NCBI GenBank assembly: GCA_002154655.1
Contig: NGUZ01000003.1
Span: 62,001-126,000 of the forward strand
Reading direction: 5' to 3'
DNA length: 64,000 nt
DNA from: Corynebacterium kefirresidentii
Lineage (GTDB): Bacteria; Actinomycetota; Actinomycetes; Mycobacteriales; Mycobacteriaceae
The position numbers were made by a program, and so were the translations under genes. The notes under the pieces are model-generated. The model was not told the DNA's origin and ran no database searches. It saw only the letters and a program-made list of their open reading frames with translations. The stretch's first letter is position 1. Each line of letters starts with the position of its first letter. Below, one piece after another: positions 53,104-62,357 of this stretch.

Positions 53104-53236
53104 TTCCCTTCGGTGCGGTTGCTGACCGAAGGTCTCGTTCACGCCCGCGTACATTGCGGACGCTGGCTGGCCGGGCTAAACGCCAGTATGTCGACCAGGC
53201 ATCTCGAATCATCCGAGGGAACTACTCCCCTTCAGG
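53104..53236 (-). ncRNA. yybP-ykoY manganese riboswitch with SD-sequestering platform
   Basis: The motif parts on the minus strand are GAAGGGGAGTAG (53233-53222), GTCGACATACTGG (53195-53183) and GTGAACGAGACC (about 53142-53131), which match the yybP-ykoY consensus (GGGGAGUAGC ... GUCAACAUACU ... ACGAGACC). P1 can form from GAAGG and CCTTC. The 3' P1 strand CCTTCGGT (53132-53125) is also perfectly complementary to ACCGAAGG (53114-53107), the start of the ribosome binding region 8 nt before the ATG. Ligand-bound P1 should free the Shine-Dalgarno, so Mn(II) would switch translation on. Confidence 0.9.
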
Positions 53237-53238
53237 AA

Positions 53239-53244
53239 ACTATA
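53239..53244 (-). promoter_or_regulatory. -10 element of the riboswitch transcript
   Basis: TATAGT on the minus strand; the transcript would begin about 53232-53235, right at the first base pairs of P1. Confidence 0.5.
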
Positions 53245-53277
53245 ACCTTATAGGGGCCGGAACTCTGGCGCAAGATC

Positions 53278-53303
53278 AAAAAAGCCACGGGTGATACCCG
53301 TGG
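53278..53303 (-). terminator. Terminator of the DJ-1/PfpI gene
   Basis: On the minus strand GCCACGGGT-ATC-ACCCGTGGC followed by TTTTT. A 9-bp perfect stem, 18 bp after the stop. Confidence 0.9.
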
Positions 53304-53320
53304 CGTGCAAGCGAGGAGCT

Positions 53321-53854
53321 TTAGTGCTGTCCCTCTGCAAACTCCTCAACCAGCTTGGCATTAAAGGCTGGCAGGTCATCGGGAGTACGGGAGAACACCA
53401 AGCCCTGATCGCAGTGGACTTCCTCATCTACCCACGTAGCGCCTGCATTGCGCAGGTCGGTCTGCAAGGAGGGGAAGGACGTCAAGGTACGACCCTTTAG
53501 AGCTTCAGCATCGGCCAAGATCCATGCACCGTGGCAGATAGCTCCAAGCGGGAGCTCCTTGCTCATGTGGTTGCGCACGATTTCTACTGCGGCCTTGTCC
53601 AAGCGCAGCAGGTCGGCATTGTCGGTACCGCCAGGCAAGATGATGCCATCGAAAGACTCGCCGGTGGAGTCAGCGGTAGCGGCGTCAACGGAAATCTCCG
53701 TGCCCTTCTTGCCGGTAATAGTACCGGCCTTAGGGGCGATGACGCGCACGGTAGCACCAGCGTTCTTCACGGCCTCCAAGGGGGAAGTCAGCTCAGAGTC
53801 TTCGAATCCATCGGTAGCGATAATTGCAATGGTCTTGTTGTCTAGTTCAGCCAT
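53321..53854 (-). CDS. DJ-1/PfpI family protein (YhbO/PfpI type)
   Basis: 177-residue cytoplasmic protein of the class I glutamine amidotransferase-like fold, in bacteria described as stress protease/chaperone or deglycase. The nucleophile elbow is LGAICHGAWILADAE with Cys, the Glu is in TDGFEDSELTSPLEAVKNAG and the His follows the Cys. The start ATG has AGGAGGT (53861-53867) upstream. It is a single gene with its own terminator. Confidence 0.92.
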   Translation of the reverse strand: MAELDNKTIAIIATDGFEDSELTSPLEAVKNAGATVRVIAPKAGTITGKKGTEISVDAATADSTGESFDGIILPGGTDNADLLRLDKAAVEIVRNHMSKELPLGAICHGAWILADAEALKGRTLTSFPSLQTDLRNAGATWVDEEVHCDQGLVFSRTPDDLPAFNAKLVEEFAEGQH

Positions 53855-53982
53855 AATGTGACCTCCTATAGTTTGGGTACCTCGCCCAAAATAACGCGGA
53901 AGATTCTCATTCGCTATAATTTCTCCGCCTGCGCGGGCAGTGCCTTCTCCGTTAGGAGGCCCAAGACTTAGAGGACGCGGAA

Positions 53983-55068
53983 TTAACCGCCGATCTTAAA
54001 GTCGCACACGTCGCCGTCTTGCATGATGTAGTCCTTGCCTTCTTGGCGGACCTTGCCGTGAGCGCGAGCCTCGGCCATAGAACCGGCGGCTACTAGGTCA
54101 TCGTAGGAAACGATTTCGGCCTTGATGAACTTCTTTTCAAAGTCAGTGTGGATAACGCCGGCGGCTTGCGGGGCGGCAGAGCCCTGCTTGATGGTCCACG
54201 CGCGGGCTTCCTTCTCACCGGCGGTGAGATAGGTCTGCAGCCCCAGCGTGGCAAAACCCGCCTTGGCCAAAGTAGCCAACCCCGGCTCATCTTGGCCCAC
54301 GGACTCAAGCAATTCGCGCGCTTCGTCTTCTTCCAACTCAAGCAGCTCAGTTTCTGTCTGGGCGTCAAGGAACACGGCCTCGGCCGGGGCGACGAGCTGG
54401 CGAAGCTCTTCCTTCTTTGCGTCGTCGGTAAGCACGGCCTCGTCCGAGTTAAAGACATAGAGGAAAGGCTTTGCCGTCATCAGGTGCAGATCGCGCACGA
54501 GCGAAAGGTCAATCTCGCCCTCCTTAGCTGCTGCGAAGAGGGTGCGGTCATCTTCTAGAATCTCCTGCGCCTTCTTGGTGGCTTCCACCTCAGCAGCCAG
54601 GTCCTTATTCTTGCGCGCATCTTTTTCAAGGCGCGGCAGGGCCTTTTCAATGGTTTGGAGGTCCGCGAGGATGAGCTCGGTATTAATAACGGAGATGTCA
54701 TTGCGCGGGTCAACTTTGCCATCAACGTGGATGACATTGTCATCGGAAAAAGCGCGCACCACCTGGCAGATGGCATCTGCCTCACGGATATTGGCTAGGA
54801 AGGCGTTGCCCATGCCTTCACCCTGCGAAGCGCCGGAGACGATACCGGCGATATCCACGAAGGACACAGTGGCGGGCAGGATACGCTCCGAGTTAAACAT
54901 TTCCGCCAGGTGGGTCAGGCGGGAGTCCGGCAGCTCCACCAGGCCCACGTTGGGCTCGATGGTGGCAAACGGGTAGTTCGCCGCCAGGATCTCGGAACGG
55001 GTCAGGGCATTAAACAATGTGGACTTGCCCACGTTGGGCAGGCCGACGATTCCTAGTGTAAGACTCAC
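53983..55068 (-). CDS. ychF: Redox-regulated ATPase/GTPase YchF
   Basis: P-loop protein of the Obg-like group that prefers ATP and binds ribosomes. Motifs are GIVGLPNVGKSTLFNALT, DIAGIVSGASQGEGMGNAFL and, near the C-terminus, the TGS domain (FLTAGEKEARAWTIKQGSAAPQAAG ... DFEKKFIKAEI). The NKxE-type G4 is replaced by FNSDE, as in YchF. 361 residues. It is divergent from the AI-2E gene. Confidence 0.96.
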   Translation of the reverse strand: MSLTLGIVGLPNVGKSTLFNALTRSEILAANYPFATIEPNVGLVELPDSRLTHLAEMFNSERILPATVSFVDIAGIVSGASQGEGMGNAFLANIREADAICQVVRAFSDDNVIHVDGKVDPRNDISVINTELILADLQTIEKALPRLEKDARKNKDLAAEVEATKKAQEILEDDRTLFAAAKEGEIDLSLVRDLHLMTAKPFLYVFNSDEAVLTDDAKKEELRQLVAPAEAVFLDAQTETELLELEEDEARELLESVGQDEPGLATLAKAGFATLGLQTYLTAGEKEARAWTIKQGSAAPQAAGVIHTDFEKKFIKAEIVSYDDLVAAGSMAEARAHGKVRQEGKDYIMQDGDVCDFKIGG

Positions 55069-55115
55069 GGGGCCAATCCTAACTCACCCACCTTCTTTTA
55101 AGGCAAGATGGTGGG

Positions 55116-56585
55116 GTGAGTTCTGATAACCAACCGCTGCCCGAGGCTCCCAAGACGGGCCTGGGCGATAAGTTTGATGAAAGCTTCGATACCAGCAAGC
55201 TGGAGGATGTATCGCCTCATCCGCCGGGCGATCAGGTAGATCGCTCCGTCATTGCCGGCGAGGTAGTTAAGTCTGCGTCCCTATGGGCGGTCCGCCTGCT
55301 CATCATCTGCGTTTTCCTCTACGCCCTCTACCGCTTGCTCGGCAATTTCTGGCAGGGCATCTTGCCAGTGCTTTTGGCCCTCATCATCTGCACCGTCCTA
55401 GCCCCAGTGGCTAAGAAGTTGCGCAGCATTGGCCTCCCCGCCGCGTTGGCGGCTGCCGTAACCATTTTGGTTTCTTTCACGGCAGTGGGTGGACTCATTT
55501 CCTTCGTTGCCCCGGACTTCATGCGCCAATCCCGGTCTTTGTACTTGCAGACGGTCTCTGGTATCCAAAGCCTGCAGCTCTGGGCACAGGGCCCACCCCT
55601 TAACCTCGATAGCGAGGATATGAGCAGCTACATCGATGAAGCGGCTTCCTGGCTACAACAGCGCGCTGGCGCCATCGCCGGTTCCGTCTTTACCGGTATC
55701 GGCACCGCTACCTCCATCCTGGTCACCCTCTTCATTGTGTTGGTGCTAACCTTCTTCTTCCTCAAGGACGGCGCCAAGTTCCTCCCCTGGCTGCGCGATG
55801 CCACGGGCAAACGCGCCGGCTGGCACCTTACTGAGCTACTCACCCGCGCATGGACCACGCTTGGAGGCTTTATTCGTGCACAGGCAGTTGTCTCGCTTGT
55901 CGACGCCGTCTTTATCGGCATCGGCCTCGCCCTCATCGGCGTTCCCCTGGCTATGGCTTTGGCGATCATCACCTTCATCGCCGGCTTTATCCCCTTCGTC
56001 GGCGCAATTGTGGCCGGTGCCCTTTCCGTCACCATCGCATTGGTGTCCCTTGGCATTACCAAGGCCTTGCTCGTTCTTGGACTGGTCTTGCTAGTCCAAC
56101 AGCTGGAGGGAAATGTCCTTTCCCCTTGGCTGCAGTCCAAGGCCATGGATCTGCACCCCGTCATCGTCTTGGTTTCTGTGACGGTAGGCTCTGCGCTATT
56201 TGGCCTGGTGGGAGGTTTCCTCGCGGTTCCGGCAGCCGCGATGTTCGCGGTGGCCTATCGCTACAGCCAAGATATGATGAAGCTCCAGTCGGGCGAAAAG
56301 ACCGCCGCGGAGCTGGACTTTTCCACCGTAGCTGGCTACCTCATCGGCCGTTATACGGAGGAACAAGGGCGCTATAAGCGCGAGGCGTGGCTTAAAATGC
56401 CGGACTACGCAGCCCCAGAAGGCGCAGTGGCGGACGTAGCCGCAGACGGCAATTCCAATTCCCTCGACGCTGCCCTCAACGTGGAATCCACCCCGAAAGA
56501 GCATGAGAAGCCCGGCGTGCGCTCCAACCTGCGCCGTGCCCGCGATGCCTTCGAGGGCCTTTTGAACGGAGATTCGAAAAAATAG
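55116..56585 (+). CDS. AI-2E family transporter (DUF20)
   Basis: 489-residue membrane protein, about eight helices in the AI-2E/YdiK pattern (LIICVFLYALYRLLGNFWQGILPVLLALIICTVLAPVAKKLRSIGLPAALAA; VPLAMALAIITFIAGFIPFVGAIVAG; DLHPVIVLVSVTVGSALFGLVGGFLAVPAAA). The family is named after a proposed autoinducer-2 exporter, but many members have other or unknown cargo. N- and C-terminal tails are long and hydrophilic. Start is GTG 55116. Confidence 0.88.
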   Translation: MSSDNQPLPEAPKTGLGDKFDESFDTSKLEDVSPHPPGDQVDRSVIAGEVVKSASLWAVRLLIICVFLYALYRLLGNFWQGILPVLLALIICTVLAPVAKKLRSIGLPAALAAAVTILVSFTAVGGLISFVAPDFMRQSRSLYLQTVSGIQSLQLWAQGPPLNLDSEDMSSYIDEAASWLQQRAGAIAGSVFTGIGTATSILVTLFIVLVLTFFFLKDGAKFLPWLRDATGKRAGWHLTELLTRAWTTLGGFIRAQAVVSLVDAVFIGIGLALIGVPLAMALAIITFIAGFIPFVGAIVAGALSVTIALVSLGITKALLVLGLVLLVQQLEGNVLSPWLQSKAMDLHPVIVLVSVTVGSALFGLVGGFLAVPAAAMFAVAYRYSQDMMKLQSGEKTAAELDFSTVAGYLIGRYTEEQGRYKREAWLKMPDYAAPEGAVADVAADGNSNSLDAALNVESTPKEHEKPGVRSNLRRARDAFEGLLNGDSKK

Positions 56586-56621
56586 TGGGCTGTGTCGGCT
56601 GCACGTGCCATGCTGGGTTCC

Positions 56622-57692
56622 ATGACTTCCACATTGCCCGTGCTGCTACTTTTTATCGGCCTCACCCTCGGCGCGGTAATGGGTTGGTTGGCCCATTCCT
56701 ACTCCGCTGCTCGTTCGGCGCCAAGTGCCGAACACCGCGCGCTGCAAGAATCGCAGCGTCGCCAAGCTGAGCTCCAGCCGCTGGAAAAGGCCATGGACCG
56801 CTTGGGGTTTCAGCTCCAAGAAATTGAGGAAGACCGCACCGCGCTGCTCGCTTCCCTTTCTAGCCAGGTCCAGGCGGTAACCCGTACCTCCTCTCGTCTG
56901 ACTGAACGCACTGACAAACTTGTTAGTGCCTTGCGCTCGCCCAATACCCGCGGTCGTTGGGGCGAGGTGCAATTGGAGCGGGTGGTTGAAATAGGCGGCA
57001 TGACCAAACATGTGGACTTTGACTGCCAGGTTTCTGCTCCGCTGGGTGGTCGCATCGTTCGCCCAGACATGGTTATCAAGTTGGCTGGTGGCCGCCATAT
57101 CATCGTTGATGCCAAGGTGCCTTTTACTTCTTACCTCGACGCGCTGGAGACCGATGACCCAGAAGAACACGCCGGCTTCTTGCGCCGCCACGCACACTTG
57201 ATGCGTGGCCACGTCCAAGCACTATCGCACAAAGACTATATTGAAGCGTTTCAACCTACACCCGAATTCGTCATCCTGTTTGTCCCTGCAGATCCTTTCC
57301 TCGATGCTGCATTGTCAGTGGACCCAGAACTCATCGAGTATGCCTTTGAACGCAATGTAGTAATTGCCACCCCCAGCTCGCTCTTCGCCCTCCTGCGCAC
57401 GGTTGCTATGGGGTGGCACCAAGAAGATATCTCCGCCAAGGCTAAAGAAGTTCAGCGTTTAGGGCGCGAACTCTACACGCGCCTGAATACGCTTTCTGAT
57501 CACTATGGCAGGGTGGGCCACAACTTAGAAAAGGCAGTCGAGGCCTACAATGCCACGCTGTCCTCGCTAGATTCCCGTGTCGGAGTCACGGCCCGCAAAT
57601 TGCACGAGATGGATATCCCGGGCCGCACTGACCGCACGCCGCGGGAGCCCGTAGCCATCGATACGTGGCCGCGCGGGCATTCGCCACTATAA
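56622..57692 (+). CDS. rmuC: DNA recombination protein RmuC homologue
   Basis: 356-residue protein with one N-terminal membrane helix (LPVLLLFIGLTLGAVMGWL), a short coiled coil (LQESQRRQAELQPLEKAMDRLGFQLQEIEEDR), then the RmuC core: NTRGRWGEVQLERVVEIGGM, RPDMVIKLAGGRHIIVDAKVPF and EFVILFVPADPFLDAAL, which recall a PD-(D/E)XK fold. RmuC limits inversions at short repeats in E. coli. Start is uncertain; ATG 56622 is given, with GTG 56592 or ATG 56610 possible. Confidence 0.9.
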   Translation: MTSTLPVLLLFIGLTLGAVMGWLAHSYSAARSAPSAEHRALQESQRRQAELQPLEKAMDRLGFQLQEIEEDRTALLASLSSQVQAVTRTSSRLTERTDKLVSALRSPNTRGRWGEVQLERVVEIGGMTKHVDFDCQVSAPLGGRIVRPDMVIKLAGGRHIIVDAKVPFTSYLDALETDDPEEHAGFLRRHAHLMRGHVQALSHKDYIEAFQPTPEFVILFVPADPFLDAALSVDPELIEYAFERNVVIATPSSLFALLRTVAMGWHQEDISAKAKEVQRLGRELYTRLNTLSDHYGRVGHNLEKAVEAYNATLSSLDSRVGVTARKLHEMDIPGRTDRTPREPVAIDTWPRGHSPL

Positions 57693-57754
57693 ATCCCGCG
57701 ATTTAGTGCGTGGAAATAGCCATGGGCAGGCACGAACCGGTAGGATCTTTCGAC

Positions 57755-58558
57755 GTGTCACAAGCCAAGCAAAGAAAGTCTTCCGCCGCCCAAAGCTCTG
57801 GACTCCCCAGCATCGCGCTGGGCACGGGCCTTGGGCTGCTCGCGGCAATTTTGCTCACCGGCGCGTTGATTTCCATCCTGATGGGTACCATCGGGTGGGC
57901 TTACCTCGCCTTCCTCGTCATCGGCTCGCTGCTGGTGGCGCTCATCGTAGAAGAACGCGGCCTCTTCCTCACGGTGGCTTCCATCCCCATCTTGTATGCC
58001 ATCACGGTGGTACTGGCCGGATTCTTTATTACCAAGGCCAACTTGCCAGAGGGAGCATCACCGTTTTCCAAGACGGCTACCGTAACCGCAGCTTTCCCCC
58101 TTGTCCAAAGTTTTCTCTGGCTCCTCATCGCTTTAGTAGGTGCAGGAGTCATCGGCTGGTTGCGATGGGTCCGCTACCGTAAGACGGCACGTCGCACCGC
58201 TGAAATGGAAACTTCCTCCCGCCGTTCCGATGCTGAGCAAGACCGCCGCAATCGCGCTGAGCGTTTATCGGTCGCTGACTTGATGGCGCGCGATAGGCTG
58301 GCAAAGGAACCTACTAAAACTCAAGCCACTCCGCAGCGCGCCCGCGCCTCTCATACGTTAAGGAAGTCCCGCCCCGCGCCCAAGGATCGCCTGCGTGGGC
58401 GCGACCGAGAGGAACGCCGCCGCCTCCAACAAGAGGAACGCGCAAATCCAATGCGCCCGGATCCAACCCGGCGCGCCGGCGATTCGGTACCGGCCTCTAA
58501 GGAGCACAAGCAAGCACCCAAGCAAGGTTGGGACGATAACCTCTATGACGAGGACTAA
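57755..58558 (+). CDS. DUF6542-like membrane protein (Rv1111c-like)
   Basis: Four membrane helices (LPSIALGTGLGLLAAILLTGALISIL; AYLAFLVIGSLLVALIV; LFLTVASIPILYAITVVLAGFFIT; LVQSFLWLLIALVGAGVIGW) and a basic, Arg/Glu-rich C-terminal half (LRGRDREERRRLQQEER) that looks disordered. Function unknown. The position beside ispH and ychF matches Rv1111c. I start at GTG 57755, 8 nt after TAGGAT, as a leaderless start; ATG 57722 or GTG 57710 are alternatives. Confidence 0.78.
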   Translation: MSQAKQRKSSAAQSSGLPSIALGTGLGLLAAILLTGALISILMGTIGWAYLAFLVIGSLLVALIVEERGLFLTVASIPILYAITVVLAGFFITKANLPEGASPFSKTATVTAAFPLVQSFLWLLIALVGAGVIGWLRWVRYRKTARRTAEMETSSRRSDAEQDRRNRAERLSVADLMARDRLAKEPTKTQATPQRARASHTLRKSRPAPKDRLRGRDREERRRLQQEERANPMRPDPTRRAGDSVPASKEHKQAPKQGWDDNLYDED

Positions 58559-58600
58559 AACAAAAGAAAGGCCCGTTTCCGGGCCTTTCTTTTGTTTTAG
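58555..58600. terminator. Long bidirectional terminator
   Basis: A perfect 21-bp hairpin (58555-58575 with 58580-58600), loop TTTC. The GGCCCG core has A-rich and T-rich flanks that serve both the DUF6542-like gene and convergent ispH. Confidence 0.92.
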
Positions 58601-58623
58601 ATGTAGTTTAAGCGCGCGCCCAT

Positions 58624-59574
58624 TTAAGTGCGTGCTGGACGCAGGTCGCGCGGGAGGGCGAAGGTAATCGTCTCCGTAGAGGTAGTTACCTGCTCTACGT
58701 CGCTATAGCCACGCGCATCGAGGAATTCCAATACCTCGCGTACCAGCAATTCTGGTACCGATGCACCACAGGTGACTCCGACGGTGTGCACGCCTTCCAG
58801 CCAGGCATCGTCGATCTCCTTGGCAAAATCCACGAGGTGCGAAGCCTTAGCCCCAGCCTCAAGCGCCACCTCCACCAAGCGCACCGAGTTAGAGGAGTTT
58901 TTAGACCCCACCACAATCATCAGGTCGCACTTGGGGGCAATGGCTTTGACGGATTCTTGGCGGTTTTGGGTGGCGTAGCAAATATCGTCTGAAGGCGGGT
59001 TTTCCAAATGCGGGAAACGCTCGCGCAGTTTATTGACGATGGTGATCGTCTCATCCACCGAAAGCGTGGTCTGAGATAGCCAGATAAGCTTCTCGTCCTG
59101 CAGGGAATCTGGCAGCTTGGCAACGCCCTCGACGCCGTCCACGAGGTGGGTAACCTCCGGTGCTTCGCCGGCGGTTCCTTCCACTTCCTCATGTCCTTCG
59201 TGGCCAACCAAGAGGATGTGATAGCCATCGCGCTGGAAGCGCTGGGCTTCCTTATGCACCTTGGTTACCAATGGGCACGTGGCGTCCAACGTTAGTTGCT
59301 TGCGCTGCGTTGCCTCTGCCCGAACGGCCGGGGAAATACCATGGGCGGAAAAGACTAGGTGGGCACCTTCTGGGGCCTCAGAGGCCTCGTCAACAAAGAT
59401 GACGCCGCGTTCTGCCAAGGACTCTACGACGTAGCGATTGTGCACGATTTGCTTGCGTACATAAATGGGCGCGCCGTACTTTTCCAGCGCCTTTTCTACG
59501 GTTTCAACCGCGCGATCTACGCCTGCGCAGTATCCGCGCGGCGCCGCGAGGAGAACATTTTTACCTTCAGTCAT
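58624..59574 (-). CDS. ispH: 4-hydroxy-3-methylbut-2-enyl diphosphate reductase
   Basis: Final enzyme of the MEP isoprenoid pathway; makes IPP and DMAPP using a [4Fe-4S] cluster. The three cluster Cys are in [30 protein letters not shown] and [34 protein letters not shown] and [12 protein letters not shown] are typical. I start at ATG 59574 ([14 protein letters not shown]), 316 residues; the open frame runs 86 codons further. TACTCT about 8 nt upstream suggests a near-leaderless mRNA. Divergent from xseA. Confidence 0.95.
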   Translation of the reverse strand: MTEGKNVLLAAPRGYCAGVDRAVETVEKALEKYGAPIYVRKQIVHNRYVVESLAERGVIFVDEASEAPEGAHLVFSAHGISPAVRAEATQRKQLTLDATCPLVTKVHKEAQRFQRDGYHILLVGHEGHEEVEGTAGEAPEVTHLVDGVEGVAKLPDSLQDEKLIWLSQTTLSVDETITIVNKLRERFPHLENPPSDDICYATQNRQESVKAIAPKCDLMIVVGSKNSSNSVRLVEVALEAGAKASHLVDFAKEIDDAWLEGVHTVGVTCGASVPELLVREVLEFLDARGYSDVEQVTTSTETITFALPRDLRPART

Positions 59575-59715
59575 GGCTCCCAGAGTATCGAAACAGCACG
59601 CAAAACAATAGTGGGGCCCACCGCCACCATTCTGGCTACCCCGAGCGGGGCAATCAACTGCGCTGGCCCCTAAACTAGGCGGAAGAACACGGCAGACTGA
59701 AGAAAGGGAGGCTGT

Positions 59716-60957
59716 GTGAATCAACCGGCAAACACTCCGGATACTCCCTGGCCCGTTGGAAAGGTCAATGACCAAGTCAAGGGCTGGATCGAGCGCCTGG
59801 GTTACCTGTGGGTAGAAGGTCAATTGACCCAAATTAATTTCAAACCCACCTGGAAGCTGTCCTATCTCACGCTGCGTGATGTACAGCAGGAAAAGTCCGT
59901 GCAGCTGACCTGCCCATCGTCAATGTTGCAGTCATTGTCAGCACCGCTAAAAGACGGCGACCGCGTCATTGTCCATGGCAAGCCGGCTTTTTATGCCGGC
60001 CGCGGTTCTTTTTCACTGTGGACCACGGAGATTCGTCATGTGGGCATAGGTGATCTACTCGCGCGCATTGAGAAATTGCGCCAGCAGCTTTCGGCAGAGG
60101 GTCTTTTTGATCCTGCTCGCAAGCGGCCACTGCCCTACCTGCCGCACAAAATTGGGCTCATTACCGGCCGCGGATCGGCTGCGGAACGAGATGTGATGGC
60201 GGTAGCTCATGATCGCTGGCCAGCGGTGCAATTCCGGGTACTCAATACCGCGGTTCAGGGTGCGAATACCGTACCTGAGGTTATTGATGCGCTCCAGCAG
60301 CTTGATGCGGATCCTGAGGTGGACGTCATCATCATCGCCCGTGGCGGCGGCTCCGTGGAAGATCTGCTGCCCTTCTCAGAAGAAGCGCTGCAACGCGCGG
60401 TCGCGGCTGCTGGCACTCCGGTGGTCTCCGCCATTGGCCACGAGCCGGATAGCCCAGTGCTCGATAACGTCGCCGACCTGCGCGCCGCCACGCCTACCGA
60501 CGCCGCAAAACGCGTCGTCCCCTCCGTGGCCGAGGAGCGTGCCATTGTCGCAGAGGCACGCTCCCGGATGGCTGCCGCCTTGCGCGGCTGGGTGGAAAGG
60601 GAGCGACGCGGCCTGGACAATATTCGTTCCCGGCCCGTCATGGCAGACCCCATGACCCCCATTCGTACGCGCCGCGAGGAAGTAGAGCGCACCCGTGCCA
60701 CCATGCGCCGGGAAATTGAGGTCATGGTAGAACGCGAGACCCGCCACGTGGAGTCGCTGCGCGCTCGTGTTTCAGCTTTGGGACCTTCAGCTACTCTCGC
60801 CCGCGGGTATTCCATCGTCCAAGTGGTACCCAAAGATGGCTCCGGCCCCGAGGTTGTCACCTCTTATGCGCAGTCGCCTCCTGGCGCGCAACTGCGCATC
60901 CGCGTGGGCGATGGATCTATTACCGCTGTTTCAATGGCCTCCCAGGCCGCCGATTAA
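59716..60957 (+). CDS. xseA: Exodeoxyribonuclease VII large subunit
   Basis: Catalytic subunit of exonuclease VII, which digests single-stranded DNA from both ends. The N-terminal OB fold ([24 protein letters not shown]) and the core [42 protein letters not shown] and [27 protein letters not shown] are clear. The C-terminus has the coiled-coil and end segment [20 protein letters not shown] start with AAAGGGAGG 5 nt upstream. xseB follows in the same transcript. Confidence 0.96.
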   Translation: MNQPANTPDTPWPVGKVNDQVKGWIERLGYLWVEGQLTQINFKPTWKLSYLTLRDVQQEKSVQLTCPSSMLQSLSAPLKDGDRVIVHGKPAFYAGRGSFSLWTTEIRHVGIGDLLARIEKLRQQLSAEGLFDPARKRPLPYLPHKIGLITGRGSAAERDVMAVAHDRWPAVQFRVLNTAVQGANTVPEVIDALQQLDADPEVDVIIIARGGGSVEDLLPFSEEALQRAVAAAGTPVVSAIGHEPDSPVLDNVADLRAATPTDAAKRVVPSVAEERAIVAEARSRMAAALRGWVERERRGLDNIRSRPVMADPMTPIRTRREEVERTRATMRREIEVMVERETRHVESLRARVSALGPSATLARGYSIVQVVPKDGSGPEVVTSYAQSPPGAQLRIRVGDGSITAVSMASQAAD

Positions 60958-60978
60958 CCACCAAACGAGGAGAAAATA

Positions 60979-61248
60979 ATGTCAGAGGACACCATTGGCA
61001 CCGGTCAGCCAGGCCAGGATGCTTTTACCCCAGTAGAAGAATTGAGTTATGAGCAAGCCCGAGACGAGCTCATTGAAACCGTAAAGATCTTAGAGCTCGG
61101 GCAGATGGGCCTGGATGAGTCATTGAAGTATTGGGAACGCGGCGAGGCCCTTGCCCGAACGTGCGAGGCACATCTCGACGGCGCGGCAAAGCGCGTTGAA
61201 GCAGCGCTCGAGAGGGCCGAAGAAGCAGACGCAGAAGGAGACGAGTAG
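60979..61248 (+). CDS. xseB: Exodeoxyribonuclease VII small subunit
   Basis: 89-residue partner of XseA. The pattern [56 protein letters not shown] is the complete XseB helical hairpin; the rest is an acidic tail. GAGGAG lies 7 nt upstream of the ATG. Located 21 bp after xseA, last base shared with the next start. Confidence 0.95.
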   Translation: MSEDTIGTGQPGQDAFTPVEELSYEQARDELIETVKILELGQMGLDESLKYWERGEALARTCEAHLDGAAKRVEAALERAEEADAEGDE

Positions 61249-61616
61249 TGCAGATTTATGGGTATCCAGGTGAGCGGGTGGATTTTGTGTCGAAGTCTGC
61301 GGCCGCCGGTTCCATCATGGCGGGAGACTCCCGGGAATTCGTAGAGGAATTCTTTGGCCCAGCACATACCCGCGATGATGACGAGGTGAGCTATTTCTCC
61401 CAATCCGTGGTGCTGCGCTTTACAGGCGATAAGGTACGCGAAATCGCTATTTATCCGCAGCGTTCCCAGCGTGAGCGCATCGATGTTTTTGTGGGAAAGA
61501 CGCGCCTCAGCGGCCTAGATGAGGAATCCCTCGCAGAGGTCATTGCCCAGGCCGGCGACGGTCTTAGCGCCACCGCTGCGGCAGAAGGATTGGGCGAGGC
61601 TATTTTTCGGCTATAG
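61248..61616 (+). CDS. Conserved hypothetical protein after xseB
   Basis: 122 residues, soluble, mixed alpha/beta. Features seen: SIMAGDSREFVEEFFGPAHTRDDDEVSYFSQSVVLRFTGDKVREIAIYP, with alternating hydrophobic strands. No family recognised. The GTG start shares a base with the xseB stop (TAGTG), so it is translated with xseB. The end overlaps the convergent DUF4245 gene by 17 bp. Confidence 0.72.
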   Translation: MQIYGYPGERVDFVSKSAAAGSIMAGDSREFVEEFFGPAHTRDDDEVSYFSQSVVLRFTGDKVREIAIYPQRSQRERIDVFVGKTRLSGLDEESLAEVIAQAGDGLSATAAAEGLGEAIFRL

Positions 61617-62169
61617 GTGCGGCGTCGATAAACGCAGCGGTAGCAGCCTCAAAATCGCTATCGTCCGCGGCACCGGAGATGATGAGGCGAGCGTCGCCCA
61701 AATCAGTCACCCACAGGCGGCGCACGGAGTCGTCATCACTTTCTAGTACCCGCACTTGGTGCCCTTTGACTTCGCGGGCAGATTCGATGCCGCGGTAGTT
61801 GGCGTCGTATTCCTTGCCCGCATCATCGGCCGCCACCTGTGTCTGAGTAGACTCCACAAACCCTTGGTCAGCGGTCACCCAGCTGACCACGGTGGCGTTT
61901 TCTCCTCCCATATCAACGCGGCGGGCAGCATTAGCCTCCCAGCCCTCTGGCATATCAGGATTGCGAATAGCGCCAATTCCCGCGCGAGCTTGGGTTTCAA
62001 GGAAGGTTTGTTCATCCACTTCCTGCACCGCTCCCTGTTGAGTTTCGGAATTGATCGAGCATAGGCCGGTCGCTCCCACGGCCAGCAGCATCATGATCAC
62101 CACGACGGCGAGGGACAGGGAGATATCCTTCGCGCCTTCAAAAATCTTTGGTCTTTCTTCTGCAGCCAC
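61600..62169 (-). CDS. DUF4245 membrane-anchored protein (Rv1100-like)
   Basis: 189 residues with one N-terminal membrane helix (ISLSLAVVVIMMLLAVGATGL) and an outside-facing domain. The segment RPKIFEGAKDISLSLAVVV is typical, as are GENATVVSWVTADQGFVESTQTQ and VTDLGDARLIISGAADDSDFE. Function unknown; its position before glpX is conserved (Rv1100-Rv1099c). I start at GTG 62169; the open frame extends 34 codons further without pattern. Confidence 0.85.
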   Translation of the reverse strand: MAAEERPKIFEGAKDISLSLAVVVIMMLLAVGATGLCSINSETQQGAVQEVDEQTFLETQARAGIGAIRNPDMPEGWEANAARRVDMGGENATVVSWVTADQGFVESTQTQVAADDAGKEYDANYRGIESAREVKGHQVRVLESDDDSVRRLWVTDLGDARLIISGAADDSDFEAATAAFIDAAPIAEK

Positions 62170-62357
62170 GCGCCTTAGTATCGCACGGTGTGCTTCCAAA
62201 AAGCCACACGGCCCCTTCTCCCCCGAAAGTTTGACGAATCCCCCACAAATGGGGCGCAAAATCGAACCCATTAGAGCAAAAAAGTGCGAGAATGGAAAGG
62301 TAGAACATCAAGGGGAACACCCCTCGATGAGAAAACTATGGAAGGCAACCACTACAC

